Positions 46,410-59,052 are shown, numbered from the stretch's first letter. The stretch is DNA of 64,000 nt from Aldrovandia affinis (GCA_029706075.1 JAINUG010000011.1:4287501-4351500), one strand, 5' to 3'. Notes: generated by a model from the sequence alone, not told the origin. Numbers and translations: made by a program.

Positions 46410-47558
46410 GTAAGCGTGCGCCAGTGTCCCCCCGAGTGAGAAACCGGTGGAGAAATCACAGACCGCAGAGCGAATCACAGAGTGCAGAGCGGGGCTCACC
46501 GTTATACCCGTTAGGACATACCTGGGCTAGGCTTATGAACCAGTCAAATGGCGCTAATGTATCATTGTATTAATTGATTTGGGTATTTCAGTGGGGTTAG
46601 TCATGATTATTACACTGTGTTATAGAAGTGGTTGATCGATTGAGAGGTTTATATATTACAATCATGACTAATTTCAGGCCCAGAGGATGCTGGCAAAAAC
46701 TGGTAAAACTGGGTAAATCATTGCTGTGGATTTACGAGAATTGAGTCAACCGGCAGTTAAGACTAATGCAGTTGTTTTCGCCTTTTCAATATGTCCAATT
46801 CATAGCTCGTTTAATCGGCCCCCTCTGTGCGCAAAACGAGCTCGTGATTGCAAAGCCGCTTCACACATCTCCGGAAATCAGCGTTTCATTGAGCCAGAGA
46901 GCGGGAGATTGCCTCGGGGTGACTCACGCTAAAGAGAGCTAACCGGTGACACGGGCCGCTAATTATTTGAATGCCACCCTCGTCAGCCTCCTTTGAAGAG
47001 AAGCAGGAGACTGCGAGGAGCCAAAATGAGGCAGAGCCAGCACGCCGGAGCCCGCTGAAGCTTCGGCCCGCTACGCCCATGGGCACAGCGCAGGGCTGAA
47101 AGGGCCCCAGTTCTGCTAATAAATAGCGGCACTGTGCGCGCACGTCGCCCCGTCCAATTTGTCTTGGGCCCGAGTCAGTCAAATAATATGTTTTGGAGGA
47201 CATTAAAGGAAACCGAAAATAGGCGAGTTGAAGCGAGTTGAGATAATATTTGTTTTGTTTCCGCGACACGTTCAGGTAATTGACTGGAGTCTGAACGTCT
47301 GAACATCGGTTTCTGTTCCACGGTGTGACAGTGTGTACCTTCAGTAAATCCCCGTAGAGGTGTCAGAGGTAAACTCCACGGTCACATTTAGCTGACGAGT
47401 TGTTGCGTTAGGTTGCGTTTGTGCTGCGTGGATTCCATCGCAAAGGGAGGTTAGCATCTCTGGAGTGAGCGCCGTGTGCTTTTTCATTCTCATTGATCAT
47501 GTTCAACACTAGATTGTTGATTTGCTTGTTTGCCTCAAAACGTTCCAGTGTCTAATTT
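46410..47558. other. Intronic DNA without recognised genes
   Basis: Unique-looking sequence with a pair of inverted ATCATGATTG-like stretches near 46600-46670. No coding frame was supported. Confidence 0.5.
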
Positions 47559-47830
47559 GCATAATTGGCGGTAGCGTCGCCCAGGGTGGGAGGGATTCAG
47601 TCGGCTGGGTTGTCCGTGGCTCGTCACACACCAGCGACCCCTGCTTGTCCACAATCTGCCGGTATGACTGCAAGCTTAACTTGTGACAAGAAGTGGTGGC
47701 TGACATCATGTGTTTCAGAGGAGATCATGTGCTTGTCTATGCTCTCCTGAATTGACAGCGGAGGTTGCAGCAAGCGCAGCGTAGAATACGCCTGAGAATT
47801 CCAAATTGGGAGAAAAAGGGAAAAAGCATA
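47559..47830 (+). repeat. Interspersed repeat family B, copy 1
   Basis: Shares GGGAGGGATTCAGT, CACCAGCGACCCCTGCT, TGCAAGCTTAACTTGT, GTGTTTCAGAGGAG, TGACAGCGGAGGTTGCAGCA and CCAAATTGGGAGAAAAA with copies at 48505 and 56149. The A-rich end suggests a retroposed SINE. It lies upstream of the exon at 48140. Confidence 0.85.
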
Positions 47831-48139
47831 AAAAATGAAATGCGTCACTCAGGTGCACAATGGCAGTGTCTCATCTGAGATTTTAACCAACAACCTACAG
47901 CACAAGCCCCTTATGTCCACTTCAGGGGTGGGAATCACACCCCTGATCCAGAGCAGTCTCAGCCATTAGTTGTTTTTTTTGTCTTGTAGTAAACAAAGGT
48001 TTTTTCACCAACAAAGTCCCCTTCCCTTGGTAAAAAACTGGAAGTGGCTCAAGCTGTGATGCATCACGAGCGGAATTGGGAATTTCCCAGAATTTTCGGC
48101 AGTTGCCGTGGTAATAAATTGGTTGTCTTTCCCTTCCAG

Positions 48140-48229
48140 TCCAATCGGTTGAGAACAACCGCTGCTCTGTGTCTCCCGCCTCTGCGTTTGCCATCGCCAC
48201 GGCAGCGGCCGGGCATAACAGCCCTCCAG
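48140..48229 (+). CDS. rasgrf2: rasgrf2 exon: Ala-rich end of linker
   Basis: Encodes [20 protein letters not shown] and then [10 protein letters not shown]. The [11 protein letters not shown] core is shared by RasGRF1 and RasGRF2. The acceptor is cccttccag and the donor is CCAG|GTGAGC. It leaves G, completed by GA as Gly. Copies of one roughly 300-base repeat family lie on both sides of it in the same orientation. The 90-base length would permit in-frame skipping. Confidence 0.94.
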
Positions 48230-48504
48230 GTGAGCTCCCCCCCATTTGTACTGCATACACAATACATGCAGAAACACAATAAATGAGCTGACCAACAGTG
48301 GGAAGACAGAGTACGTAACAGCTGTTTTATCCTACAAACACATGACAATTATCCTACACAGTGCTTTACAATTATCCTTAAGGGTATTAGCTCTTAATCC
48401 TACTAACGTGTACATAGAGCCTAATAATGAAGAATAGGCTCAGTAACAATGTTACTTATCACAATTTATATCATCATTATGAGCAAGCTGAATGAGGAAG
48501 CAAC

Positions 48505-48852
48505 CATTGGCTGCTAGGGGGCTCACGGTCTGGATTGTGCCAGTGCCAACTGTGGCCGGGGATGGGAGGGATTCAGTGGCCGTGTCTCATCACGCACCAG
48601 TGACCCCTGCTAGTCAGTCGGGTGCCCACAGTCTGCCATTAAAAAGCTGCACATGAACTGTCTTCCTCCGACTCATGTCTGTGCAAGCTTGACTTGTAGA
48701 CTGTGGTGTGAAAAAAGAGGCGGGTTGACATCACATGTTTTGGAGGAGAGCATGGGCTCGTCTACACTCTCCCAAATTGACATTGGAGGTTGCAGCAAGC
48801 GCGGCTTATAATACCATTGGGCGTTCCATATTGGGAGAAAAGGTGAAAAAGT
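48505..48852 (+). repeat. Interspersed repeat family B, copy 2
   Basis: Same family and orientation as 47559-47830, but longer in the middle (CCCACAGTCTGCCATTAAAA, GAACTGTCTTCCTCCGACTC). It lies downstream of the exon at 48140 and 74 bases before the exon at 48926. Confidence 0.87.
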
Positions 48853-48925
48853 TAGGCCCACATGCCGCACTGAGGCGGATATCGACATCTGTTCTGTTAT
48901 CTGTTCTGCTCTGTTTGCTCCTCAG

Positions 48926-49032
48926 GATTTAACAGCTCAGAGAGGATGTGCGACAAAGAGTTCATCATACGCCGGGCGGCCACCAACAGGGTCCTTAACG
49001 TTCTGCGGCACTGGGTGTCCAAGCACTCACAG
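48926..49032 (+). CDS. rasgrf2: rasgrf2 exon: REM part 2
   Basis: Encodes [20 protein letters not shown] and then [16 protein letters not shown]. The [20 protein letters not shown] block is the return to the Ras exchanger motif. The acceptor is ttgctcctcag. The donor CAG|GTCTGC is weak after +2 but keeps phase 0 into DFEMN of the next exon. Confidence 0.95.
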
Positions 49033-52000
49033 GTCTGCGCAACCCTCATTATCTTCCCCCTCACACTTCCTGTCATCTTCAACAGCAGCTGAAATCATTT
49101 TAAAACATTTAATTAAATAAAGACATTATAAAACATCCTTCGCCACATTATGTTATTCTTACACCAAAGTTAATATGGTTGTTTTATAATGAGAATCATT
49201 TTCTGTGAAGAGGCCAATTCAATTGTGTCCGGTTGTTTTTCTTAAATTTATGGGTCTGTCATTAGTGCCTCTGGCATCTGTTAAGACATTGGGTTTCACT
49301 TTTAAGCCTCAACCTTCATTCCAACACGACTCCAGTGCGTTTTCTGGTTAGAGGTCCTAATGTTACACAGCCAGTTATTACATAAAATATTTTCATGAGA
49401 TATATTCCCCCAAACTCTTAGAGACAGGAAATTCAGCTCCTTCCTTTTGGCCAGCGGAGCTGGAACAGTGAAAGTTGAAAAGGATGCATGGCTGGTCGGG
49501 TAGGAGATTTTCATTGGCCGTTTTCCTGACCTGGACCTCTCTGGTCCCGACGGCTTGCTGGAAGTGACTCTGGAACAGTGGGCACCAAGACTGAATGCAA
49601 AGAAAGGGTTATAGTTATAATTATAAGTGTTCCGTCTGAAGTGTTGAACCTGTGCCCCCTATTAAAGGAATTGAATGAGCTATGAAAGAAATGTAACAAG
49701 GAGCATTGGGCCACTATTTTAAAATAATCCCCCTCCCCACCTAAAACAAATACCTTCAATAAGAGGCTGGGTGGTCTTACAACCCCAAGCTGAATGAAAT
49801 ATTTAACAGGGGGGTGTTGTTGAGTGCCAGAACAGAGTGGCATCACCCAGTCATTGATGACATTAACGGGATACAGGAAGTTGAAGGTTCCGTAAGGTTT
49901 GGCACCTGGGTGATGCATCCAGCTAAAACATTTGATCTCAGCATGGAGATACGGCCAGTGTCGACTGCATCTGGGAATCCAGTATGGCAACATCACCCAG
50001 GGAGGGAGCATTAGAGTGGGCAGGGTATCACCCGCCTCGCTATAGGGACCTCCACGGTCGATCAGGCACCTGCCGTCTGCCTGCACCAGCTGCATATGTT
50101 TTCCAGTCCTGCAGTAACTGCATAGCTCAAGTGGTGGACTGTGGAGTAAAAAGATGTATCACAAAGATTGGAGTTACAAAGAAGGATCAGGAAGTAACAG
50201 AAAGTAAGGCCTGCATAGCCATACAGTTCCATGCTACAACAACAGCGACGAGTTGGTATGAAAGATGGATTCAGGTGATGGACACGCACCCCTCCTGCAT
50301 TCACATGAGACCAGACCCGGTGGGAAGGGCAAATGGGGTACAGCGTTGTTGACCTGCCCTCATAGCACCAGTGCCATTACCGCCTTGCTGACTTGATGCC
50401 ATGTGAAATGTTACAAAAGTACCCAGGGGCCTGGCGCTCTTAGCTCCCATGTCCCTGCGTGACAGAGGCCACACTGCGATATGATAAAGCCTTTCAGCAC
50501 TTCTTCATTCTAGTGCAGAGACGTGAGCGTTTATCAAGCATCTCCCCATGAAGGAAGGAATTCGATAATATGAGCGAACGTGATGGAGCTCACACAGGGG
50601 CGGGTGTGGGTCTGTTTCCGAAGGACGGAGGTCCACTTAGAGCACTGGGTTATCTGCATACACAGCTCTTGGTCTATGTCCACTGCAATGCCCAGGAACC
50701 CGCTGCTGCTGGTGATATCTGCCCTATCGATCCTGAGTCTCATTATAGAAATCTGTCTGCTCTCCCCTGCTCCCATTCCAGCGCCTCTTATCCTCCAGTG
50801 GCTACGAATTAAAGCGCTCTAACAGGCCTAATTACGCTCCCCTGTCCCCGAATTTAAGCACTCCCCCCTCTTCCCACACACATTTCAGCCAGACAGGGCA
50901 ATTTAGTTGCATGGTCCACCGGTTTGGTGTACGCTTAAATAAGCAATGCCTTGCTTTTTTCTCACCCTTGTTTACTCCCAGGGGATGGCGGAATGCATGC
51001 ATCGATCTGCCTGATTTGGGGTCCACTGTTTCCGAAGCTAAAGAGAGAGGGAGGGAGAGAACAAGAGAGAGGGAAAGAGTGATACTTTGACTGGTCCAGG
51101 GTTAGCTCCTGACCTTCAAGCCGTAGTCTGGAGGGAGGAGATCCCATTCACTCTCATGCCAATAAAGCTCATTTAAATTTGACAGAGAGAAATGAATAAA
51201 GTTATAGAGAAAGTAAGGGAGGAAGTGAGGGAGGGAGATTCAAGTAAGGGAGAGAAAGAGAGAGATGGATGGGCAGGGACAGCGAGGCAAAGAGATACAT
51301 AGAGACAGAGAGAGAGAAAGCGAGGGAGAGAGAGAGCTTGTTAAAACTGACCTATTTAAGGGCAGCCAGGAGGAGAGGAGCACGCAGGGTTGGAGGAGTA
51401 TGGAGGAGGGGATGGAGGAAAGAGACAGGAGAGAGAAGAGGAAAAAGGTGGAGGGGTGAAAAGTCAAGGGTGGATGGGCAGAGGAAGGGAATAGGTATGG
51501 GGTGAAAGACAGAAGGTGATAGGGGAAAATGATTCGCTGAGCGAATGGGGAGAAACACAAAACAAGTGCATCAAAATCCCCTTTTCCAGAGGTTTCAGAG
51601 GTGGGGCTTCCCTCTGCTACCATTCACTGTTAAAGTTTACTGTCTTCATCCTGGCTGTAATTACACATGGTCTTGACAATGTGAGAAAGGAAATGCCAAG
51701 GGCCTGAAAACGGTTAGTTAATGGAGGCTTTGTCCTCGACTCATTAGCACCGTGTTATTGCTACAGAGAGGGGAGCTCTTTTTTTCCTTGAGCACTAATA
51801 GCACATGTTCCAAGCCCAGAGCCATCTTTTCAAAGCATTTCATTAGTGGATTAGAATACCTTTCTGTAGTGAAAGTGTTTTGAAATAATTTAGATTACAG
51901 ATGTGTCATGGCTGGGGAGCTTAAACACGGAAGCAGCTGTGGGAAGGAGAATGCTCCTTAGAGTTAGATCCTGGAAAGGCAATATGATTCATATTCCAGC

Positions 52001-52980
52001 ATTGGCGTCTTTTTGAGAGAGTTGCGCTTTAGCTTTAGCCCCCCTCTCCACTTGCTCTACTGGCCTTCACAGCTTGGCTTGGCCGAGATACGGCAGTTCC
52101 TCTCGTCCCACTCTGACACTCAAATGCCAAATATCTCAGCCCAGGCTTCTAATGCCAGGCCCGTGAAGCAGAGCCGTCATCCCTGCGCTCGATGGCTCAC
52201 TGTAATTACAGGTGTCTAACAGCCCGCGGCCCAATCGCTAATGCTAATGCATTCGCCCTCCCTGATCCCTGACTCCAAAGACAAGGGGATTAGAAACTGC
52301 CCTTTTGCTGGTTTGAAATATGGTTTGTGTACATTTTTCATTTTGTTTTGTTATTACTTCTTGGTAAAGTTGAATGAAAAATACAACATTATACATTTTA
52401 CATTTACATTTTAAGCATTTAGCAGACGCTCTTATCCAAGATACCAAAGGTTTAGTCTAGTCTATATGCTATGCGGATGCTCATTGCTTATTTCTTTTTT
52501 GCCGTCAGGTGAAAGTTCTAGAAAGTTGAGTAGAGCATGACATGTGAGCAGGCCAAAGGCTGACTCTGTAGGGCTGGAAAAAGGTGGACCAGGGAACTGA
52601 GGCTGTGCCATTTTTAGAAGAGGGAGGGAGAACCAGGCAGCCGTGACGGTTATGGTTTTTAGATGAGATGCGATGAGTTGAATTGAGTCAGAATTCCCCG
52701 GGCCTCATAGGTGTGGCCTGGAGACGGTAGATGAGATACGGAAACTTTCCACTGTCACCCCCGCCTCCCAGATGTCCTGGGGGGTAAAAGCAGCATGACC
52801 GTGACTTAATGTGCTGTGAATGCGGCGTGAGCCCTCGTGAGATAATGAGCAGGAGTCTCTAATGGGATCCGATGGAGTGTGAGAGGAGGACAACCTCGGT
52901 ATCTCTTCGGCTGAGCCTCCACCTCCATCGCGCGTGTAACGGCTTCGGCTGAGCCGCCACGTCCGTCATGCGTGTAATGG
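49033..52980. other. Large intron without recognised genes
   Basis: Contains a GA-rich simple tract at 51030-51460 and a 45-base fragment of the AAGCATTTAGCAGACGCTCTT end motif at 52396-52440. The region 49510-50350 has fairly long open frames on both strands but no recognisable protein. It may be an old retroelement. Confidence 0.5.
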
Positions 52981-52981
52981 C

Positions 52982-53258
52982 TTCCACCAATTACCAATTA
53001 AACAGAAACTGACTCGATTTGCTAATTAGCTGTATGCACCAATTCCGGTTCACTTGTAGATCAGATCACAGGAAACGCTTCATGTAGGGACACAAGAACC
53101 ATCTTTGATGGGCTTAATAAGAAATTTCGCGAAAATGTCAGATCATAAAACATGAACTGGGCTAATTAAAAAATTGAATGACTGGGCTAATTAAAAAATT
53201 AAGCGCAGAAATAGGCATGAAATCCAGAACCAGATATGGCCATCCTAGCCCACCCCCC
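52982..53258 (+). repeat. Interspersed repeat family C, copy 2
   Basis: Shares GCTAATTAGCTGTATGCACC, GATCAGATCACAGGAAACGC and GCATGAAATCCAGAACCAGA with copy 1. An internal 24-base unit (TGACTGGGCTAATTAAAAAA type) is duplicated. It ends 76 bases before the REM exon at 53335. Confidence 0.82.
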
Positions 53259-53334
53259 CTGAGTTAGTGAGTTACTAAGGCCACTGCCCTGGCACTGTGT
53301 AATTAGGGCCACTTGTGCGGTGTTGTGTTCGCAG

Positions 53335-53447
53335 GACTTCGAAATGAACGGCGAGCTGAAGATGGGGGTGGTCTGCCTGCTAGAAGAGGTGTTGCGGGAT
53401 CCAGACCTGCTGCCCCAGGAGAGGAAAGCCACCGCAAACATACTAAG
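53335..53447 (+). CDS. rasgrf2: rasgrf2 exon: REM part 2, continued
   Basis: Encodes [20 protein letters not shown] and then [18 protein letters not shown] with a split last codon. These are the REM helices that pack on the CDC25 domain. The acceptor is tgttcgcag and the donor is TAAG|GTATGG. It leaves AG, completed by T as Ser. Confidence 0.95.
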
Positions 53448-53691
53448 GTATGGCAGATCTCCACCTATGGGCCGGAGGTCAGGACATCATCAGTGAAAGG
53501 ACAGTGAGGCTTCATGAACTCCCATTATCATGTGCTATCAATGGCTCACTGATTTGAACTAATCAGGCACGGATGCGCCAACATTTTGTCCTTAAATTAC
53601 ATTATTTGGCTAGCTGGCATGAATCTTTGACTTGGTGTGTGAAGTAGACAGAACAGCACTGAGGCTGATGTGAAGTATCCGTCTCTTACAG

Positions 53692-53752
53692 TGCCCTTTC
53701 TCAAGACGAACAGGAAGACGCACAACTCAGAATAGAGGACATCTTACAGATG
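53692..53752 (+). CDS. rasgrf2: rasgrf2 exon: REM to CDC25 connector
   Basis: Encodes SALSQDEQEDAQLRIEDILQ and then M, a short acidic connector before the catalytic domain. The acceptor is gtctcttacag and the donor is ATG|GTGAGT, leaving in phase 0. Confidence 0.93.
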
Positions 53753-54330
53753 GTGAGTGCATTTAGCCACGGTAACCATAGAAACGACAGGCATTCGACG
53801 CCATCTTACATCAGACACATAAAGTACGGCTTCCTGTTTATTTTTATTTTTTATTTTATGTCGTGTTTATGTTCATGATAATCATTGCATTGCCCTAAAT
53901 GCAGTTTAAGAACATTTGCTGATATAACTTGATTCGACATTAATAAAGCATATACTATAAATTGCTAAAGAAATCTGATTATAGTTATTAAGTTATTATT
54001 AGATATTATGCTAATGTATTTCCAAACATGGTACCCCTGGTGTTATACTCTCTCAATTGCAAACTTCAGTACTGTGATGGAAATGTATTAGAACTGTGTT
54101 GCTCAGCGCTGGTTCTGGGGGCACACTGTATGCTGGCTTTCCCTCCAGCCAAACTCCAATGGCTCTATTCAAAGTTGAGTTGAGCGTGCGCAACATGGAG
54201 ATAAGTGTAAATGTAGGCAGTTATGCACTGTAGCCTACCATAAAGGGCTATAATATGTGGTATTTTCTCCCCCCCCCCCCCGAAATTGATTCCTGGCCAC
54301 GCCACTGCTACACAGGTGCTTCTCTGTGTG

Positions 54331-54480
54331 TGGTTCTCTGTGGCTCAGTTGGTAGAGCACAGCGTTGGCAAAGCTTAGGTTGTGGGTTCAATTCCCACTG
54401 GGGCCACATATACTGAAAACGTATGCATTCACTACTGTAAGTCGCTTTGGATAAAAGCGTCTGCTAAATGGCATATATTA
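54331..54480 (+). mobile_element. tRNA-derived SINE family D, copy 2
   Basis: The head TGGCTCAGTTGGTAGAGCAC and GGTTGTGGGTTCAATTCCCA fit tRNA A and B boxes better than copy 1. It has the same body and the same GATAAAAGCGTCTGCTAAAT tail. Confidence 0.92.
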
Positions 54481-54601
54481 TATTATTCTCCTTGTAAGCC
54501 CTCCTTAATTGAAATCATGGGAACACGCCGGCACAGAGAATAGCCTAATGTACTCTTAAAGACATACCACAAAGCAAAATGGGTTGGGAAAATGGGTATA
54601 C

Positions 54602-54722
54602 AGGTAACTGTAAAAATAAAGGCAACACTTGAGTAAATGAATGATCCTTTAAACAAGGGCAGTGCCGCAAGTGTTCATTGGGGGTGCGCCATGGCTGGTA
54701 ACTTGCCTTTATTTTCTATATA
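54602..54722. mobile_element. Short MITE with Tc1-like ends
   Basis: Starts AGGTAACTGTAAAAATAAAG and ends with the near-inverse GGTAACTTGCCTTTATTTTC, about 120 bases apart. The ends match those of the split element at 6817/10645. Confidence 0.7.
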
Positions 54723-57700
54723 CTTCATATGGCAATGCCCATTCATAGTTTAAGGCACATGCTCCTTAAAGGGATGAATTGAGACTCTTGAATGGAAACA
54801 CCACTGAAACAAAACTCTTTTAAACATTATAGTTTGCCATCAGGGAGCAGGTGTTCAGAATTGATTCATTAAAAATTTTCTGCGATGTGCCCAATTTCAG
54901 AGCGAAGCACGTGCATAGGATAATAAGAACAACTATTTACGCGCAACTGTTGCATTAAGTGCAGGAACTTAAGCAGATGCTTAACTCGGTCCATTTTGAA
55001 TAGAGCCTTAAATGACGATTTTGCTGTTATCCACTAGCCATAATAAAATGGTGACACCACCAGGAAAATATCTGGTGATAAGAGTGATGGGTGTGAGAAT
55101 GAGGCTTCATGAATCACAAAATGGGTGGAATTATCATGTGGTTAAACATGAACCAATTGTGGCATTCTGTTGTGAACAGTGAAGCCTTTTGATTGGTTCA
55201 AATTAGCCTGTGATTGACAGTATATGGTAGCTCCACCCATCACATAACAAGAAGCATCACACTCCCAACTCTAGCTGATAGTCCTTTGTGAAAAAACAAA
55301 TGGATCAAAATCCATCATAAAGTCATGATGACCATCTTTGGGTAGCAGATTGACCAGGCTCCACAGCTCCACAAGCCCCCTGTCTGCTTTTAAGCCACAA
55401 TCATGGACGCGAGACCTGTTTTCCCCTCTTTGACTAAAACCGCCTGTATTTAATTTGCCAGAGAAGCTGCCCTTTGCTGTATTTCCTCTTGGTAAGAATG
55501 CCACCTCCGTCCACCGCTGTAGTCTCTCTATTTCCCTTCTCTGTTGTGGTTGGCCAGGAGTTTCCTCACCGGATGCAGTAGCTTTAGGCCATGCTAGGAG
55601 GTGTGTGTTGGTTGGTAACTAGTTGGTAACTTGGCGCACACTGACCTACACACTAACAGAATGGTTCTCATAGAGTGAAATGTGAGACAGGCAGTCTGTG
55701 CGTTGGAGGCAGCTGGACTGGAGAATGAGCTAAAAATACATTTATTTCTTACTGATCTGCCCAATGCAAGTGTTTTCCTCCAGAACATTAGTGCCACACA
55801 CATTTCTGTCTCAAAACCGAATGCTGGTAAGGTGCACTAAGATTGCATTTCATAGCCTTTCTGTCACCACATGAATATTTTCAGGCCGATTCTCTCAGTG
55901 TGTCATAGTGCCTGTGAACAAAATTTATGTTGTTTATTTTCAGCTGGTGAGAGAGTGATTCTGAGAACCATCCTGGGTCAATAAACATAATATTGTTTCC
56001 CATTAGTATTGTGATGTATCAAAGTACCAAAATTGACATAATTCAGGGCTGTTTAGACACTGTTCTAGTGTGTGGATGAGCCCCACAGTCTGCATGCTGT
56101 TAAGGCACTGTTGCGGTGTGTGGATGAGCCCCACGGTCTGATATCACACAGCCACGCATAATTGGCATTGCCCAGAGAGGAAGGGTTCCGTATCTTGTCG
56201 CACATCAGCGCCCCCCGCTGGTCAATTGGGCACCCACAGTCTACTGGTATAAAGCTGTGCATGAACTGTCTTCCTCGACTCATGTCTGTGCAAGCTTAAC
56301 TTGTAGACTGTTGTGTGAAAACAAGTGGTGGCTGACAATACGTGTTTCAGAGGAGGTGCGTGCTTGTCTACACTCTTCCGAATTGACAGCGGAGGTTGCA
56401 GCGAGTACAGTTTAGAATATGATCGGGCATTCCAAATTGGGAGAAAAAAAGCACTTTCCCCTTTTTTTTTTTAAAGTGACATAATTCCAGCTCTGCAAGC
56501 TTGTACATAAAAAAATATTATATGTCTATGACTACAGGATATATTTATCATTAGGAAAACATTTTCATGTAGCTACTGTTAAAGTGAGTCAATAGTAACG
56601 CCTACACCGGAACTTCAAGCATAATGTCTCTCCTGTTGGGGCCCGATCATTACATTGCAGTAATTCCTCTTCCTTCATGGGTTTGAGCCTGCGGTTACCA
56701 CTATTGTTATCTTCAGGCACCCCCAGTGGGAAAATTGTAGAACCACAGTGATGATGCAATTTGAGAATACCAAAGAAATATTATTCATACAGAGTGCTAA
56801 TTACAAAGAATAGTGATGCAGAGTCAGTTATTCAGCTTTGTGTGGTAACACTGAGGAAATCAATGTGTCAGATTTCAACTAAATCAGCAACAGTAGAGGA
56901 ACATTGTCAATCTTGGGATATATAAACAATTGTAAGGTCTCACAACACACCATTCCATTTCTGTGGCTTTGCAGAAACCTGATAGGATGAGATGATTGAT
57001 ATATTGGCAGCACAGGTCAAAATAAGGCAGGGGAGCTTTGAAATGTATACGTTCGTGGGAAGCGACTGGTATAGGAATCGTGATGTGGAGACCAATTTGA
57101 CTGCATATTTGAAGATCAAGTTTTCTTTCTTCAGATTCTTCCTGCTTGTTTGGACAGAAGGTTTGCGGGCTTTGACTATGCAGTACCTTGAAAAGGGACA
57201 CACTGTGGAGGCGCTGTAGAGTTATGAGGTCCGCTTCCCTGCAGGAAAAAAAAAATTGGCTTGAGTTTTATGACCAATCCCAGTCCAATGGTGACTGTCA
57301 CCGTGTGAGAGGTGTGTTTTATGGTTGCCGCGGCGCCGAGAATGGTCATGCGCACTCTGGGGCGCGGGAAACCCGGAGGCTCCCTGTCGAGCTGACTTCC
57401 TTAAATGAGCTTCGGACCAAGACATCCTGTCTCACTCTGCTTGAGGAGCCACTAACGGCAAACTGCACAACATGAACAGAAACGGAACGCTCTCTGTGAT
57501 ATAATATAATATGATAAAGATTATATTATATTATGTATATGTTGTCCCTGGAGTACCTGGCCTTTGATTTTGAGATGCTCGAGGGTGATCTCGTTTATGG
57601 TGCCTGACCCCAATCACCAGAAAAAGGGCTTATGAGCCTCTTGCTTTTATCTCTCAAACACATGTTAAAACCTTATTGCTGAAGGGCTTTTTGTGAGTGT

Positions 57701-58065
57701 CTCTGCATGATTTTGACATATTGGACAAGGGATCACACAGTATGTATTATGTGTGATTCACATGTGTGTTTAATCTGACCTTGACTGGAATAATATTATT
57801 CACGTACTGTAACATGAGGCAGATAAAGAGTAGTTATTCATTGTTTCTCTCCCATAATGCTGCTTTGTAGTTCTCTATGTCCGAGTAATAAAGGCACAGA
57901 CATTTTTCTGTCTCTGTGCCTGTGCCTGCATTTTTACATCTGTGTGTATTTGTGTGAGACTATACAGTGTGTCTTTGCATTTTTCTGTCTTTGCGAATGT
58001 GTGACTGTGTTTATACGAATACATGTGTTTATGTGTACGTGTGTGTGTGTGTGTGTGTGTGATTA
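54723..58065. other. Intronic DNA without recognised genes
   Basis: Apart from repeat family B copy 3, mostly unique-looking. It has a small near-palindrome of TATAATATAATAT / ATTATATTATATTAT at 57498-57535 and GT-rich runs from 58038. Confidence 0.5.
56149..56452 (+). repeat. Interspersed repeat family B, copy 3
   Basis: Shares CATAATTGGCATTGCCCAGA, GCACCCACAGTCTACTGG, TGTGCAAGCTTAACTTGTAG, GACAGCGGAGGTTGCAGCGA and TTCCAAATTGGGAGAAAAAA with the two copies near 48 kb. Confidence 0.87.
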
Positions 58066-58069
58066 CGTG

Positions 58070-59052
58070 TGTGTGTGATTACATTTGTGTGATTGTGTGT
58101 GTATTTAACAGATGCAATCTACAAACACTCTTGCGTTAGGTGAGCTGGTTCAAATGGGATGGTAACAATATATTTTCTAGCATAGTGAATACTCCTGATA
58201 TTGTTATAGCAAATGAATCTGAAGGCTGTTCATTTGATTTGTATATGGAACAGGCATTTGCTGAAATAGCTCCACGCATCACAACTAGGAAGTTGCTGAA
58301 ACATCATCCTCTCGTCAATGCGATCAATGCTCTTGGATTCAAATGCCTCCTCTGTACTGATTTCCGGTAGCTGGGGACATGTACACAAGCTAACATTATG
58401 AAGGTTGCGGATGGCAGGCCTCTAAACAGAAGGCAAAACAACTATCCGTGTAGTTCTGTAAACATATTATCCATGTACTGTTCTGTATCTGCTCTAACAG
58501 CAAGCATGTTTGTATGGAAAAGACAGTGTTTCACTACTCTACATGTGTGTGTGTGTGTGTGTGTGTGATGTGTGTGTGTGTGATTACATTTGTGTGATTG
58601 TGTGTGTATTTAACAGATGCAATCTACAAACACTCTTGCGTTAGGTGAGCTGGTTCAAATGGGATGGTAACAATATATTTTCTAGCATAGTGAATACTCC
58701 TGATATTGTTATAGCAAATGAATCTGAAGGCTGTTCATTTGATTTGTATATGGAACAGGCATTTGCTGAAATAGCTCCACGAATCACAACTACGAAGTTG
58801 CTGAAACATCATCCTCTTGTCAATGCGATCAATGCTCTTGGATTCAAATGCCTCCTCTGTACTGGTTTCCGGTAGCTGAGGACATGTACACAAGCTAACA
58901 TTATGAAGGTTGGGGATGGCAGGCCTCTCTAAACAGAAGGCAAAACAACTATCCGTGTAGTTCTGTAAACATATTATCCATGTACTGTTCTGTATCTGCT
59001 CTAACAGCAAGCATGTTTGTATGGAAAAGACAGTGTTTCACTACTCATGTGA
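58070..59052. repeat. Tandem duplication, 505-base period
   Basis: Copies run about 58070-58547 and 58575-59052, separated by a (TG)n run. They are nearly identical. Each holds a stop-free frame of 77 codons including the stop (58140-58370, 58645-58875) reading SWFKWDGNNIFSSIVNTPDI, then ESEGCSFDLYMEQAFAEIAP. That frame opens with GTG rather than ATG, directly after a TAG. I do not recognise the product. The copies differ in the frame by two amino-acid changes and at least two silent changes. Confidence 0.9.

Noticed and set aside
49511-50095. A 194-codon open frame on the minus strand, and overlapping + strand frames
   Set aside because: No recognisable motif, and the composition is like the surrounding intron. 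It may be an eroded retroelement, but I cannot support a gene call.
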